Shown one piece after another: positions 42,499 to 52,836 of a DNA stretch of 64,000 bases (the stretch's first letter is position 1; each line of letters starts with the position of its first letter). Location: the NCBI GenBank assembly GCA_965221595.1, contig OZ244900.1, positions 1,178,001-1,242,000 on the forward strand, given 5' to 3'. This DNA comes from JAAXGX01 sp965221595 (GTDB lineage: Bacteria > Acidobacteriota > Vicinamibacteria > Vicinamibacterales > UBA8438). The notes below the pieces were generated by a model. It was not told the origin of the DNA. It was given only the letters and a program-made list of their open reading frames with translations, and did not search any database. The translations under genes and the position numbers were made by a program.

Positions 42499-43851
42499 CT
42501 ATGCCAGAACCGCGCCGGGCAGCACGCCGTTGGCCAGGATGTCGCGGAGCGCCTCCGCGAGCCGGTCGACCTGCGCTTCCGTGTTGTAGTGGTGGGTCGA
42601 CACGCGCACCGTGTTCAGCCCGAGGTCGGTGTGCCGCACCCAGATGTGGTGGCGGCGCCACAACGTGTCGACGACCTCGCGACGGTCGAAACCCTCGAGC
42701 GCGAAGCCGGTGAGGCCGCACGCGAGCTGCGTGTGCACCGAGGTGTGGACGCGCACCTGCGGAATCTCGGCCAGCCGCTCGCGGAGTCGGCGGGCGAGGG
42801 CGCGGACGCGACTTTCGATCCGCTGCCGGCCGATGGTGCTCTGGAAATCCAGGGCCGCCGAGGTCGCCATCAGCAGCGGCCCGGCCCGCTGGCCGAGCCG
42901 GTCGTAGCGCGCGGCGGCGCGTTCCGCCTCGTCCCAGCCCGTGTTGGCCACGGTGGGCCAGAGCCGCGCCTGCGACTGCTGCCGCACGTAGAGGAACCCG
43001 GTCCCGACCGGTGCGCCCAGCCACTTGTAGGGACTCGACGCGTAGAAGTCGATGCCCAGGTCGTGCATGTCTAGCGTCAGCATGCCGATGGCGTGGGCAC
43101 CGTCCACCGCGGTCAGAATCCCGCGCGGCGCGGCCAGCGCCGCCAGCGCCTTCACCGGCAGCATGCAGCCGGTGGGAAACGTCACATGGCTGACGCTGAT
43201 CACCTTGGTGCGCGGGGTGATCGCCTCCTCGAAACGGCCCGCGATGTCCGCCGGATCCGGGGTGGGAACCGGGAAGGGCAGCTCGCGAACCACGATGCCC
43301 CGGCGCCGCGCCAGCAACTTCCATGGCTCGAGGCCCCCGGGATGCTCGTGGAACGAGCACAGCACCTCGTCGCCGGCCGTCAGATCGAGGCCGTTGGCGA
43401 TGAAGCTCATGCCCTCGGTGGTGTTGCGCGTCAGCGCGATCTCGGCGGGATCGGCATGGACGAACGCGGCGAATTTTTCCCGCAGCTCGGTCTGTGCGGC
43501 CACGTGCCGCGCGTTCTCCCGGCCCGGGTCGGCGGCCAGCCCCCGATAGCCGTCCACGAGGGTGTAGTAGACCGGCTTCGGCAGCGGACCGAGGCTGCCG
43601 CTGTTCATGTAGGCGAGCTCTTCCGAGGTCAGGAACTCGCCGCGCACCCGCGCCCAGAAGTCGGCCTCGGACAGGTCACCGTCCTGGGCCGCTGCGACGG
43701 CCGCGATGCCGGCCCGCGCCGCGTCCGGCGCGAGCGGGCGCCCGACGGCGGCGCCGGCGGTCGCCGCGGCGGCCGCGCGGAGAAACAGGCGGCGGGAGAC
43801 GCCCGTCGGGGTCCCCGGTTCGCGGCTGGCGTCCATCTCGTCGATCGGCAT
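42499..43851 (-). CDS. Tat-exported class V aminotransferase (isopenicillin-N epimerase-like)
   Basis: 450 residues. Tat signal SRRLFLRAAAAATAGAAVG, then TRNTTEGMSFIANGLDL, GILTAVDGAHAIGMLTLDMHDLG and the Schiff-base lysine in DFYASSPYKWLGAPVGTG. Enzymes of this fold act on amino acids in the cytoplasm; a Tat-exported PLP enzyme would be exported folded with cofactor. AAGGAG lies before the ATG. Divergent from the MFS gene; the shared gap is 87 bases. Confidence 0.85.
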   Translation of the reverse strand: MPIDEMDASREPGTPTGVSRRLFLRAAAAATAGAAVGRPLAPDAARAGIAAVAAAQDGDLSEADFWARVRGEFLTSEELAYMNSGSLGPLPKPVYYTLVDGYRGLAADPGRENARHVAAQTELREKFAAFVHADPAEIALTRNTTEGMSFIANGLDLTAGDEVLCSFHEHPGGLEPWKLLARRRGIVVRELPFPVPTPDPADIAGRFEEAITPRTKVISVSHVTFPTGCMLPVKALAALAAPRGILTAVDGAHAIGMLTLDMHDLGIDFYASSPYKWLGAPVGTGFLYVRQQSQARLWPTVANTGWDEAERAAARYDRLGQRAGPLLMATSAALDFQSTIGRQRIESRVRALARRLRERLAEIPQVRVHTSVHTQLACGLTGFALEGFDRREVVDTLWRRHHIWVRHTDLGLNTVRVSTHHYNTEAQVDRLAEALRDILANGVLPGAVLA

Positions 43852-43926
43852 GGAAGCTCCTTGCTTGCAGTGCCCACTATGCGCCGCCCGGCCGCCCCGG
43901 TCAATCCCGCAAGCGCGGGTTCAAGC

Positions 43927-43932
43927 TATGAT
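43927..43932 (+). promoter_or_regulatory. -10 box TATGAT placed for a leaderless mRNA with a TTG start
   Basis: TATGAT, six bases (ggcgcc), then TTG 43939. The predicted +1 is the first T of TTG. Confidence 0.6.
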
Positions 43933-43938
43933 GGCGCC

Positions 43939-45210
43939 TTGTCCGACCGTCACCGCAGCGCGCGGCCGATCGCCGCCTGGTGCCTGTACGACTGGGCCAA
44001 CTCGGCGTTCACCACGCTCGTCGTCAGCTTCATCTATTCCGCCTACTTCAGCAACGCCTTCGGCGACGACCCGGGCCACGGCACGGCTCTCTGGTCTCGA
44101 GGCATCACGGTGAGCGCGCTGGCCATCGCCGCGCTGGCGCCCATTGCCGGTGCGCTGGCCGACCGGGGCGGCCGGCGCCGCTACCTCGTGCTGTGCTCGC
44201 TGCTCTGCGTGGTGGCCACGGCGGCGCTGACCTTCGTGACGCCCGGGCAGCCGCATGCCGTCGTCACCGCGCTCGCCCTGTTCGTCGTGGCCAACGTGGC
44301 CTTCGAGATCGGCTTGGTGTTCTACAACGCGTTCCTGCCGGGCCTCGCCGAGCCGGAACGCATCGGGCGCATCTCGGGCTACGCCTGGGGGCTCGGCTAC
44401 GGCGGCGGGCTGGCCGCGCTCGTGGTGGCGCTCGTGGTCTTCGTGCCCGAGACGCCGCTGTTCGGCATCAGCACAGCGGAGGGCTTCAATCTGCGGGCCA
44501 CGAACCTGCTCGTGGCCGGCTGGTTCCTGGTATTCGCTTTGCCCGCCTTCCTGCGCCTGAAGGACGAGTCCGCCGCGGCCGGCCGGCTCAGCGTGCGGCG
44601 CGCCTTCGCCGACTTGGCGGTCACGCTGCGCCAGTTGCGGCGCTACCGACAGGTGGGGCTCTTCCTGCTGGCACGGCTGTTCTACAACGACGGTCTCGTA
44701 ACGATCTTCGCCTTCGGCGGCATCTACGCGGTGGGCACGTTCGGGTTCAGCTTCGCGGAGCTGGTCACGTTCGGCATCGTCATCAACGTCGGCGCCGGGC
44801 TGGGGGCGCTGGCCTTCGGGTTCGTCGACGACCGCATCGGCGGCAAGGCGACCGTGGGCGTCAGCGTGGCGGCGCTCGCGGCAGCCACCGCGCTGGGTGC
44901 GCTGGCGCCGACAGCCGCCTGGTTCTGGGTGGCTGCCATCCTGGTGGGCATCTTCGCCGGCTCGAACCAGTCGGCCAGCCGCTCGCTGATGGCCCGCTTC
45001 GTGCCCCGCAGCCGCGAGTCGGAGTTCTTCGGCTTCTTCGCGTTCTCGGGCAAGGTGACGTCGTTTCTGGGCCCCGCGCTGCTGGGCGTGTTGAGCGACC
45101 TCTACAGCCAGCGCGTCGGCATCGCCAGCCTGCTGGTCTTCTTCCTCCTCGGCGGCGTGCTGCTGTGGCGCGTGGACGAGCGGCAGGCCATCGCCGCCGC
45201 CGCCCGGTGA
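43939..45210 (+). CDS. UMF1-family (Atg22-like) MFS transporter
   Basis: 423 residues with about 12 membrane spans. The opening AWCLYDWANSAF and the first loop are the UMF1/Atg22 signature; LPGLAEPERIGRISGYAWGLGYGGG is the family's conserved loop. Substrates are likely small metabolites such as amino acids, but unproven. No ATG or GTG lies near this N-terminus in frame; the only start with promoter support is TTG 43939, six bases after TATGAT. The frame stays open far upstream, through the antisense of the aminotransferase gene, without sense. Confidence 0.85.
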   Translation: MSDRHRSARPIAAWCLYDWANSAFTTLVVSFIYSAYFSNAFGDDPGHGTALWSRGITVSALAIAALAPIAGALADRGGRRRYLVLCSLLCVVATAALTFVTPGQPHAVVTALALFVVANVAFEIGLVFYNAFLPGLAEPERIGRISGYAWGLGYGGGLAALVVALVVFVPETPLFGISTAEGFNLRATNLLVAGWFLVFALPAFLRLKDESAAAGRLSVRRAFADLAVTLRQLRRYRQVGLFLLARLFYNDGLVTIFAFGGIYAVGTFGFSFAELVTFGIVINVGAGLGALAFGFVDDRIGGKATVGVSVAALAAATALGALAPTAAWFWVAAILVGIFAGSNQSASRSLMARFVPRSRESEFFGFFAFSGKVTSFLGPALLGVLSDLYSQRVGIASLLVFFLLGGVLLWRVDERQAIAAAAR

Positions 45211-45249
45211 TAGAGTTAGGAAAGAACCTTGCTTGCAGGGGAGGAGCTC

Positions 45250-46017
45250 ATGAAGGCCGTCAACAGCCAGTCGTTCCGCGTGCTGCTGGTCCTGATCCTG
45301 GGCCTGGGTCTCGTGCCCGCGGCGCACGCCCAGGAAACCGAGTGGATGCAGGTCGACATCGTGAACGTCGTGCCCAACCGGCTGGACGACTACGTCGAGC
45401 TGCAGCTCGAAGAGGTGAATCCCACCTTGCAGCGGGCGGGAGTACCTTGGCGCTCGGTGTGGCGCGTGGCCGAGTTCGGCAACAGCTACGAGTTGCAGCT
45501 CGTGACGCCCATGACCAGTCTGGCGCAGTACGACACCGGCGGACCGCTGGCGCGGGTACTCGAGCCCGACCGGCGCCTGCGCCTCGTCGACCGCCTGCGG
45601 CGCATGACGGTCTCCCGCAAACGCTACGCCATCCGCTACCGACCCGACGTCAGCGTCGAGGCGGACGAGGTGGGCGGGCTGTCGCTGGCGCGCGTCACCG
45701 CCGTGGAGGTCGCGCCCGGCCGCGGCGCGGAGTGGGAACGGTTCATGGCCTCCAGCCTGCCGGCGTTCTCCGGTGCGAACCTCGTCTTCGGCGTGTACGA
45801 GCGGGTGTTCGGTCCGGGACCGGCGTCGTGGCTGATCGTCGAGAACTACGCGAGCTTCGCCCAACTGGAACAGCCCTCGCTGCTGGTCCGGGCCTTCGGC
45901 GAAGAGGCCGACGCCGCCAGTGCGCGCCTGGCCGGCGTCGTGACGTCCATTGAGCGCACGGTGCTACGCTACGACGCCGAGCTCAGCTACGCGGCCATCC
46001 CCGTCAGCCGCCGCTAG
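45250..46017 (+). CDS. Exported protein of unknown function
   Basis: 255 residues. Signal peptide (LLVLILGLGLVPAAHAQ). The body holds two similar halves (VDIVNVVPNRLDDYVELQLEE and LARVTAVEVAPGRGAEWERF), each reminiscent of the ferredoxin-like antibiotic-biosynthesis-monooxygenase/NIPSNAP fold, though no residues prove it. GGGAGGAG lies before the ATG. A small membrane protein starts 11 bases downstream. Confidence 0.7.
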   Translation: MKAVNSQSFRVLLVLILGLGLVPAAHAQETEWMQVDIVNVVPNRLDDYVELQLEEVNPTLQRAGVPWRSVWRVAEFGNSYELQLVTPMTSLAQYDTGGPLARVLEPDRRLRLVDRLRRMTVSRKRYAIRYRPDVSVEADEVGGLSLARVTAVEVAPGRGAEWERFMASSLPAFSGANLVFGVYERVFGPGPASWLIVENYASFAQLEQPSLLVRAFGEEADAASARLAGVVTSIERTVLRYDAELSYAAIPVSRR

Positions 46018-46028
46018 GATTCCATCCC

Positions 46029-46370
46029 ATGCCATACTCGTTCTATCAGATCGCGCATCTGTTCTCCGTGATGCTGCTGGCCGGCGTCACGTTCGCGGCG
46101 CTGGCCGCGCCCCGGCCCGAGAACCGCCGCCTGGCCCTGATCGGCTCGGGCATCGCCGCCGCGGTGGTGCTCGTGAGCGGATTCGGGATGCTGGGGCTCG
46201 GCCGCTTCGGCTTCCCGGGCTGGGTGTTCGTCAAGATCGCGGCCTGGATCGCGCTGGCCGCGCTCACCGGCCTCGCCTTCCGCCGGCCGGGGGAGGGCCC
46301 GGTCCTGGCCGGCGTCGCCGTCCTGGCCCTGCTGGTCTCGATCGTCGTGGTCGTGTTGAAGCCTTTCTGA
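46029..46370 (+). CDS. Small integral membrane protein
   Basis: 113 residues with about four membrane helices: SFYQIAHLFSVMLLAGVTF, ALIGSGIAAAVVLVSGFGM, FVKIAAWIALAALTGLAF and VLALLVSIVVVV. The H/R pattern at the start is unremarkable. No family recognised. TAGGAT lies eight bases before the ATG, close to the leaderless spacing. Follows the exported protein at 45250. Confidence 0.7.
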   Translation: MPYSFYQIAHLFSVMLLAGVTFAALAAPRPENRRLALIGSGIAAAVVLVSGFGMLGLGRFGFPGWVFVKIAAWIALAALTGLAFRRPGEGPVLAGVAVLALLVSIVVVVLKPF

Positions 46371-46413
46371 CGTAGCGCGGTCAGGACCGGACCGCGAGCG
46401 ACTCGCACGTCGG

Positions 46414-47472
46414 CTACAACAGCGCCAGTCCCTTCGCGGCCAGCCGCTGCACCCGCTCGCCGAGCGCGGCGAAGCGGGCGTCGCGCGTCTGCCCGCGCCG
46501 GAAGCGGACGTGGATCTGCTCCAGCACCACGGCCAGCTTGAAGACCCCGAATACGTGATACCAGTGCGCATGCTCGACATCGAAACCCGTGAACCGGGCG
46601 TAGCGCTCCACGAGCTCGCGGCGCGTGGGTAGTCCCGGCGCGCAGCCCGGCGACGGGCTCAGGCCGCGCCAGGACGGGTCGTCGTCCGGGTCGTTCCAGC
46701 AGTTGAGCAGGTAGCCCAAGTCCATCAGCGGGTCGCCGCGGGTGCACATGTCCCAGTCGAGCACGGCCACGGCGGTGGCCGGATCGGCCGCGTCCACCAG
46801 GACGTTCTCGATCTGGTAGTCGTTGTGCACCAGCGTGGCGGCCTGCTGCGGCGGCAGCCCGCGCCGCAGCCACGCAGCGAGCCGGTCGACCGCCGGCAGA
46901 TCACGGCCGGTCGCCGCCCAGCGTGCGGTCCAGCCCGCGAGCTGGCGCGTCACGTAGCCGTCGGGCCGACCGAGGTCGTCGAGGCCCACGGCCCGCGGCT
47001 CCACGCGGTGCAGCGCCGCCAGGCTGTCGACCAGCGTCTGGCCGAGGCGCCTGGCCAGCGCGGCATCGGCCGCGACGTCCGGCGGCAGCCCGCGGCGAAT
47101 GACGAAGCCATGCCGGCGTTCCATCACGTGGAAGTCCGCGCCGATGACGGCCGGATCGTCGCACAGCGCATAGCTGGTCGGGGCCAGGGGGTAGCGGGCG
47201 CCGAGCCGGGCCAGCACCCGGTGCTCACGTCGCATGTCGTGCGCCGTCGGCGCCAGCAAGCCCAGCGGCGGCCGCCGCAGCACGTACTCGCGATCACCGA
47301 ACCGCACCAGATACGTCAGGTTGGCGTGGCCACCGCCGAACTGCCAAACCGTCAGGGCGCCGTCGGCGGCGGGCAGCTGCGCGCGCAGCCAGGGTTCGAG
47401 CCGGCCGAGGTCGAGTCCTTCGTCGGGACGGACGTCGATCAGCTCCGAGGGGCGCGGCGGCTGGACGGCCAC
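46414..47472 (-). CDS. Aminoglycoside phosphotransferase-like kinase (APH/ACAD10 type)
   Basis: 352 residues. LTYLVRFGDREYVLRRPP near the start, LVHNDYQIENVLVD with the catalytic Asp, and VAVLDWDMCTRGDPLMDLGY with the metal-binding Asp. This subgroup resembles the kinase domain of ACAD10/11 that phosphorylates 4-hydroxy acids; it is found beside acyl-CoA dehydrogenases, as here. GTG 47472 follows TATTAT by six bases, so the message should be leaderless; the ATG 47496 further upstream would sit inside the palindrome. Confidence 0.85.
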   Translation of the reverse strand: MAVQPPRPSELIDVRPDEGLDLGRLEPWLRAQLPAADGALTVWQFGGGHANLTYLVRFGDREYVLRRPPLGLLAPTAHDMRREHRVLARLGARYPLAPTSYALCDDPAVIGADFHVMERRHGFVIRRGLPPDVAADAALARRLGQTLVDSLAALHRVEPRAVGLDDLGRPDGYVTRQLAGWTARWAATGRDLPAVDRLAAWLRRGLPPQQAATLVHNDYQIENVLVDAADPATAVAVLDWDMCTRGDPLMDLGYLLNCWNDPDDDPSWRGLSPSPGCAPGLPTRRELVERYARFTGFDVEHAHWYHVFGVFKLAVVLEQIHVRFRRGQTRDARFAALGERVQRLAAKGLALL

Positions 47473-47489
47473 GGGCCTATAATAGGCCC
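47473..47489. promoter_or_regulatory. 17-base palindrome containing overlapping divergent -10 boxes
   Basis: GGGCCTAT-A-ATAGGCCC is an inverted repeat with an eight-base arm and one central base. Minus-strand TATTAT (47484-47479) serves the kinase gene at exact leaderless spacing; plus-strand TATAAT (47478-47483) faces the MaoC gene at 47520 with a leader of about 30 bases. It could also be an operator. Confidence 0.6.
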
Positions 47490-47519
47490 CTTCCACGGTA
47501 CCGGCGGCGGGGGTGCACG

Positions 47520-47978
47520 ATGCGAACGGTGCAGGGTCTGAGCGAGCTGGAGGGGCTGGTCGGCAGCGAGCTGGGCACGAGCGGCTGGCTGCTCATCACG
47601 CAGGCAATGGTCGATACGTTCTCGGACGTGACCGGCGACCACCAATGGATCCATCTCGACGCGGAGCGCGCCGCGCGCGAGCTGCCCGGCGGTCGGCCAA
47701 TCGTGCAGGGGTTCTTTACCCTGTCGCTGGTCGTGCGGTTCCGCGACGAGATCCTCGACCTCAGGGGCGTGCGGCGCACCATCAACTACGGCCTGAACCG
47801 GGTGCGCTTCGTCAGTCCGGTGGCGGTCGGTACGCGCGTGCGCGGCACCGAGACACTGCTCGCCGCCGAACGCGTGCAGCCCGACGCGCTGCGCCTGACC
47901 AGCGCATGCGTCGTCACCGCGGAGGGTGCGGACAGGCCGGCCTGCGTTGCGGAGTTCGTCACGCTCGCCTACGCGTGA
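47520..47978 (+). CDS. MaoC-like (R)-hydratase
   Basis: 152 residues. ITQAMVDTFSDVTGDHQWIHLD is the hydratase-2 signature with the catalytic Asp and His; PIVQGFFTLSL is the second conserved block. It hydrates enoyl-CoA thioesters. GGGGGT lies before ATG 47520. Divergent from the kinase gene; the convergent acyl-CoA dehydrogenase gene ends 53 bases further on, and all three fit acyl-CoA metabolism. Confidence 0.9.
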   Translation: MRTVQGLSELEGLVGSELGTSGWLLITQAMVDTFSDVTGDHQWIHLDAERAARELPGGRPIVQGFFTLSLVVRFRDEILDLRGVRRTINYGLNRVRFVSPVAVGTRVRGTETLLAAERVQPDALRLTSACVVTAEGADRPACVAEFVTLAYA

Positions 47979-48030
47979 GCCGGGCGCCCGCCGTATTCCT
48001 CGCCGCCGCGCGGTCCTGCGCCGAGCGGTC

Positions 48031-49251
<1,221 letters not shown>

Positions 49252-49255
49252 GGCG

Positions 49256-50527
49256 TCACTCCGCGGCCAGGTAGGGGATGGTCTGCGGCCCCTCGGGCAG
49301 GGCGCACAGGCGCGCCGCCGGCCCGGCCCGATCGAGCTGCTCGCGCACGGTCGTCGCGACGTCGTCGACGGGGACGAGGTGCGCCGCACGCACCGCGTCG
49401 GGCGAGAGACCGTCGGCCTTGAGGAAGACCCGCGCGCGCTGCTGGATCTGCGCCTGGATCTGCACCTCCCACTGGTCGTGCCGGTTGTGGCCCGGCGCGC
49501 AGATCATCTCCAGCAGCGCCGCCGGCGAATCGCGTGCCGCGAGGATGTCGCCGTACTCGCCGTGCGCGGGCAGACCTTCCGCGCACTCCGCCGCGCACAC
49601 GATGGCGCCGCCCGGCTTGACGACCTGCGCTGCCGCCGAGAGCCCCTTGACGGTCTGGTACAGGTTCTGGTCGAGGGGATAGCCGCTGTTGGTGGTCACC
49701 ACGACGTCGAACGGGGCCGCGAAGGCCTGCATGGCGCTCTGCTTCACGCGCGCGGCCAGGGTGCGGTGGACCGCGAAAATCTCGCCCGCGGCGACGCTCG
49801 TGATCCTCCGGTCGCGATTGATGGCGACATCCACGCTGAAGTGGACGCCGACGTGGGCGGCGATGCGCCGGATGGCCTCGTGGATGGGGTTGCCCTCGGT
49901 CACGCCCCACGTGGCGCGCGGGCTGGCGATCATCTCCGCGTCGTGGAGCCGCATGGTCGTCCGAAAGCCGGCCAGCCCGGGGGCCACCAGCTTGGGACCG
50001 CCGCTGAAGCCGGCGAAGAAGTGCGGCTCGACGAAGCCGGTGGTGATGCGCACGTCGGCCTCCACCCAGAGCCGGTTGAGCCAGACCGGCACGCGCGGCT
50101 CGACCTCGCCCAGGTAGACGAGATCCGCCTCGTCGAACGCACTGTGGTTCACCACGCGGTAGCGGTCGACGATGGGTGCGCCGAGCATTTCGACCAGCTC
50201 GTCGCGATCATTGGCGCGGTGCGTGCCGGTGGCGATGAGGATGACGATGCGCTCGTCGGGCACGTGCGCCAGCTCGCCGAGCAGCACCGGCAGCAGCGTG
50301 CGGCTGGGCATCGGCCGGGTGATGTCGCATACCGAGACGGCGACCGTCCGGCTGCTGTCGACCAGTGCGGCCAGCGGCGGCGAGCCCAGCGGCGCCCGCA
50401 GCGCCTGCCGGATGGCGGCGACCTCGTCCGGCAGGCCGGCGACGTAGGTGGGTTCGAGGACCGTGGTGCGGTCGTCGGGCAGGTCGACCGGCAGCCGGCC
50501 CCGGCCGTACGCGAGCTGGACGTTCAC
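49256..50527 (-). CDS. larA: Nickel-pincer lactate racemase-family protein
   Basis: 423 residues. IATGTHRAND (H103), GFVEPHFFAGFSGGPK (H169, K179) match the pincer-cofactor His and Lys of LarA, which racemises lactate or another 2-hydroxy acid with a nickel-pyridinium dithiocarboxylate. The lar cofactor genes larB, larC and larE are not in the window, so the enzyme may depend on genes elsewhere or use another substrate. GTG 50527 follows TATGAT by six bases. It lies between the selenoprotein and the acyl-CoA dehydrogenase. Confidence 0.82.
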   Translation of the reverse strand: MNVQLAYGRGRLPVDLPDDRTTVLEPTYVAGLPDEVAAIRQALRAPLGSPPLAALVDSSRTVAVSVCDITRPMPSRTLLPVLLGELAHVPDERIVILIATGTHRANDRDELVEMLGAPIVDRYRVVNHSAFDEADLVYLGEVEPRVPVWLNRLWVEADVRITTGFVEPHFFAGFSGGPKLVAPGLAGFRTTMRLHDAEMIASPRATWGVTEGNPIHEAIRRIAAHVGVHFSVDVAINRDRRITSVAAGEIFAVHRTLAARVKQSAMQAFAAPFDVVVTTNSGYPLDQNLYQTVKGLSAAAQVVKPGGAIVCAAECAEGLPAHGEYGDILAARDSPAALLEMICAPGHNRHDQWEVQIQAQIQQRARVFLKADGLSPDAVRAAHLVPVDDVATTVREQLDRAGPAARLCALPEGPQTIPYLAAE

Positions 50528-50533
50528 GCGGGG

Positions 50534-50539
50534 ATCATA
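50534..50539 (-). promoter_or_regulatory. -10 box TATGAT placed for leaderless larA mRNA
   Basis: TATGAT, six bases (ccccgc), then GTG 50527. The box lies in the loop of a small GGGG/CCCC hairpin. Confidence 0.6.
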
Positions 50540-50544
50540 ACCCC

Positions 50545-50577
50545 GGCTGAACCCCCACCGGCCGGCGGGGTTCAGCC
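50545..50577 (-). terminator. 11-bp hairpin overlapping the selenoprotein stop codon
   Basis: GGCTGAACCCC (50545-50555) pairs perfectly with GGGGTTCAGCC (50567-50577), loop of 11. The selenoprotein's final TGA (50574-50572) lies in the stem. It may end or attenuate transcription just before larA's own promoter; no U-tract. Confidence 0.5.
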
Positions 50578-51135
50578 CGCGCCGCCTGTCAGCACGCGCC
50601 GGACGCCGGCCCCGGCCGCAACGGCGCGGGCGGCGATCTCATCGGCGCTCAGCGTGCTCAGCGGATGCGTGATGACGACCGGTTCGAGATCCTCCGCACC
50701 GAGCGCCGCCTGCTGGACGCGGGCCTCGCGCAGGAAGGCGTCCGTGACGATGACCGCCGTCGGGATCCCCCGCCCTTCCAGCGCGACCGCGTCGTGCAGA
50801 CTGCACGACGTGCAGGAGCCTCAATCGCCGATGGCCGTGACGACTGCGTCGGTCTCCGAGGCAATGCGGTCGAGCAGTTCGGACGACGCCGGACGCGAGA
50901 AGCTCGACTTCGCGTAGACCCGGACGGCGTCGAACGTCAGGCCGGCTTGCAGCTCGCTGACGACCCGCCGCAGCAGCTTCGACGCGTTCCACTTCGTGTT
51001 GTCGAGGACGCCGAGGCGCAGGCCGTCCAGCGACGCCGGACGGGGTGCCAGGGCGCGCGGTTCGGCGCTGACCGTGCCCCGCGGGTCGTACACGATGCGT
51101 CCGTCCGGCAGGCGCCGCTCGCTCGCTCCCGGCAT
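50572..51135 (-). CDS. UGSC-family selenoprotein (in-frame TGA at 50823-50821)
   Basis: 187 residues if the TGA at 50823-50821 is read as selenocysteine (U105). Reading through gives IGDUGSCTSCSLHDAVALE, the UGSC motif of the named selenoprotein family, and the frame stays open for 82 more residues with clean homology to the second copy (GIPTAVIVTDAF against GIPTVMVASSEF). ATG 51135 has GGAGG seven bases upstream. Before the TGA: LDNTKWNASKLLRRVV. After it lies a SECIS-type hairpin. The U-G-S-C and following T-S-C suggest a redox or thiol-dependent function in the cytoplasm. larA follows downstream. Confidence 0.85.
50791..50809 (-). promoter_or_regulatory. Bacterial SECIS-like hairpin of selenoprotein 1
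   Basis: On the minus strand the hairpin starts 11 bases after the TGA: GTCGTGCA, loop GTC, TGCACGAC, a perfect eight-base stem. The loop G lies 19 bases past the UGA, inside the bSECIS window of 16-37. It codes SCSLHD at the same time. The same hairpin follows the second TGA. Confidence 0.75.
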
Positions 51136-51238
51136 GGTCGTGCCTCCAGTCTGACGCAAGGCGGCGGCTCGGTGCAATGTCCGCGGTTTGCTGATACCCT
51201 GCCCCGGGGCGCCGGCCGGCGCGGGGGAGGGTTTCTCC

Positions 51239-52350
<1,112 letters not shown>

Positions 52351-52354
<4 letters not shown>

Positions 52355-52647
52355 TCCGCGTCGTGCTGCCGGCGCCGCTGTGCGCCCTGGCCCGCATCGA
52401 GCGCGAGGTGACGCTCCACATCCAGGGCGAGGTCACGCAGCGCGCCGTCATCGACGCCCTGGAGGCCGGCTACCCCGCACTGCGCGGCACCATCCGCGAC
52501 TACGCGACGCAGCGCCGCCGCCCGTTCATCCGGTTCTTCGCCTGCGAGCAGGACCTGTCCCACGAGCAGCCCGACGCCCCCCTGCCGCCAGCCGTCGCCG
52601 CCGGCGTCGAGCCGTACCTCGTCGTTGGCGCAATGGCCGGCGGGTAG
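52351..52647 (+). CDS. ThiS/MoaD-like beta-grasp protein ending in Gly-Gly
   Basis: 98 residues. IRVVLPAPLCALARIEREVTLHI and TQRAVIDALEAGYPALRGTI fit the MoaD/ThiS ubiquitin-like fold; the C-terminus MAGG provides the Gly-Gly tail that sulfur-carrier proteins need. Its start overlaps the propeller's stop (ATGA), so the two are made together. No E1-like adenylating enzyme or molybdopterin genes are near. It could carry sulfur or conjugate to the propeller, which is inference. Confidence 0.8.
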
Positions 52648-52836
52648 CACCGGGAACGGAGCCCGAGGCTCGTCTGCGGGTCACAGCTCGCAGGTGGTGT
52701 CCGTGCCGACGTTGTCGGCCCTCCCGCCAGAGCTGGACCCTCAAGGGTTGCGAATGCACGCAAACCAGCGGGACCGGGCCCAGGCATGCACAAGCACACC
52801 GCCCGGACAGTTACCTCCGCGCTCGATGGTTCGCGT

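Noticed and set aside
50821..50823. TGA interrupting the UGSC gene as a nonsense mutation
   Set aside because: The frame is intact on both sides, a second paralog has the TGA at the same codon, and both are followed by the same hairpin.
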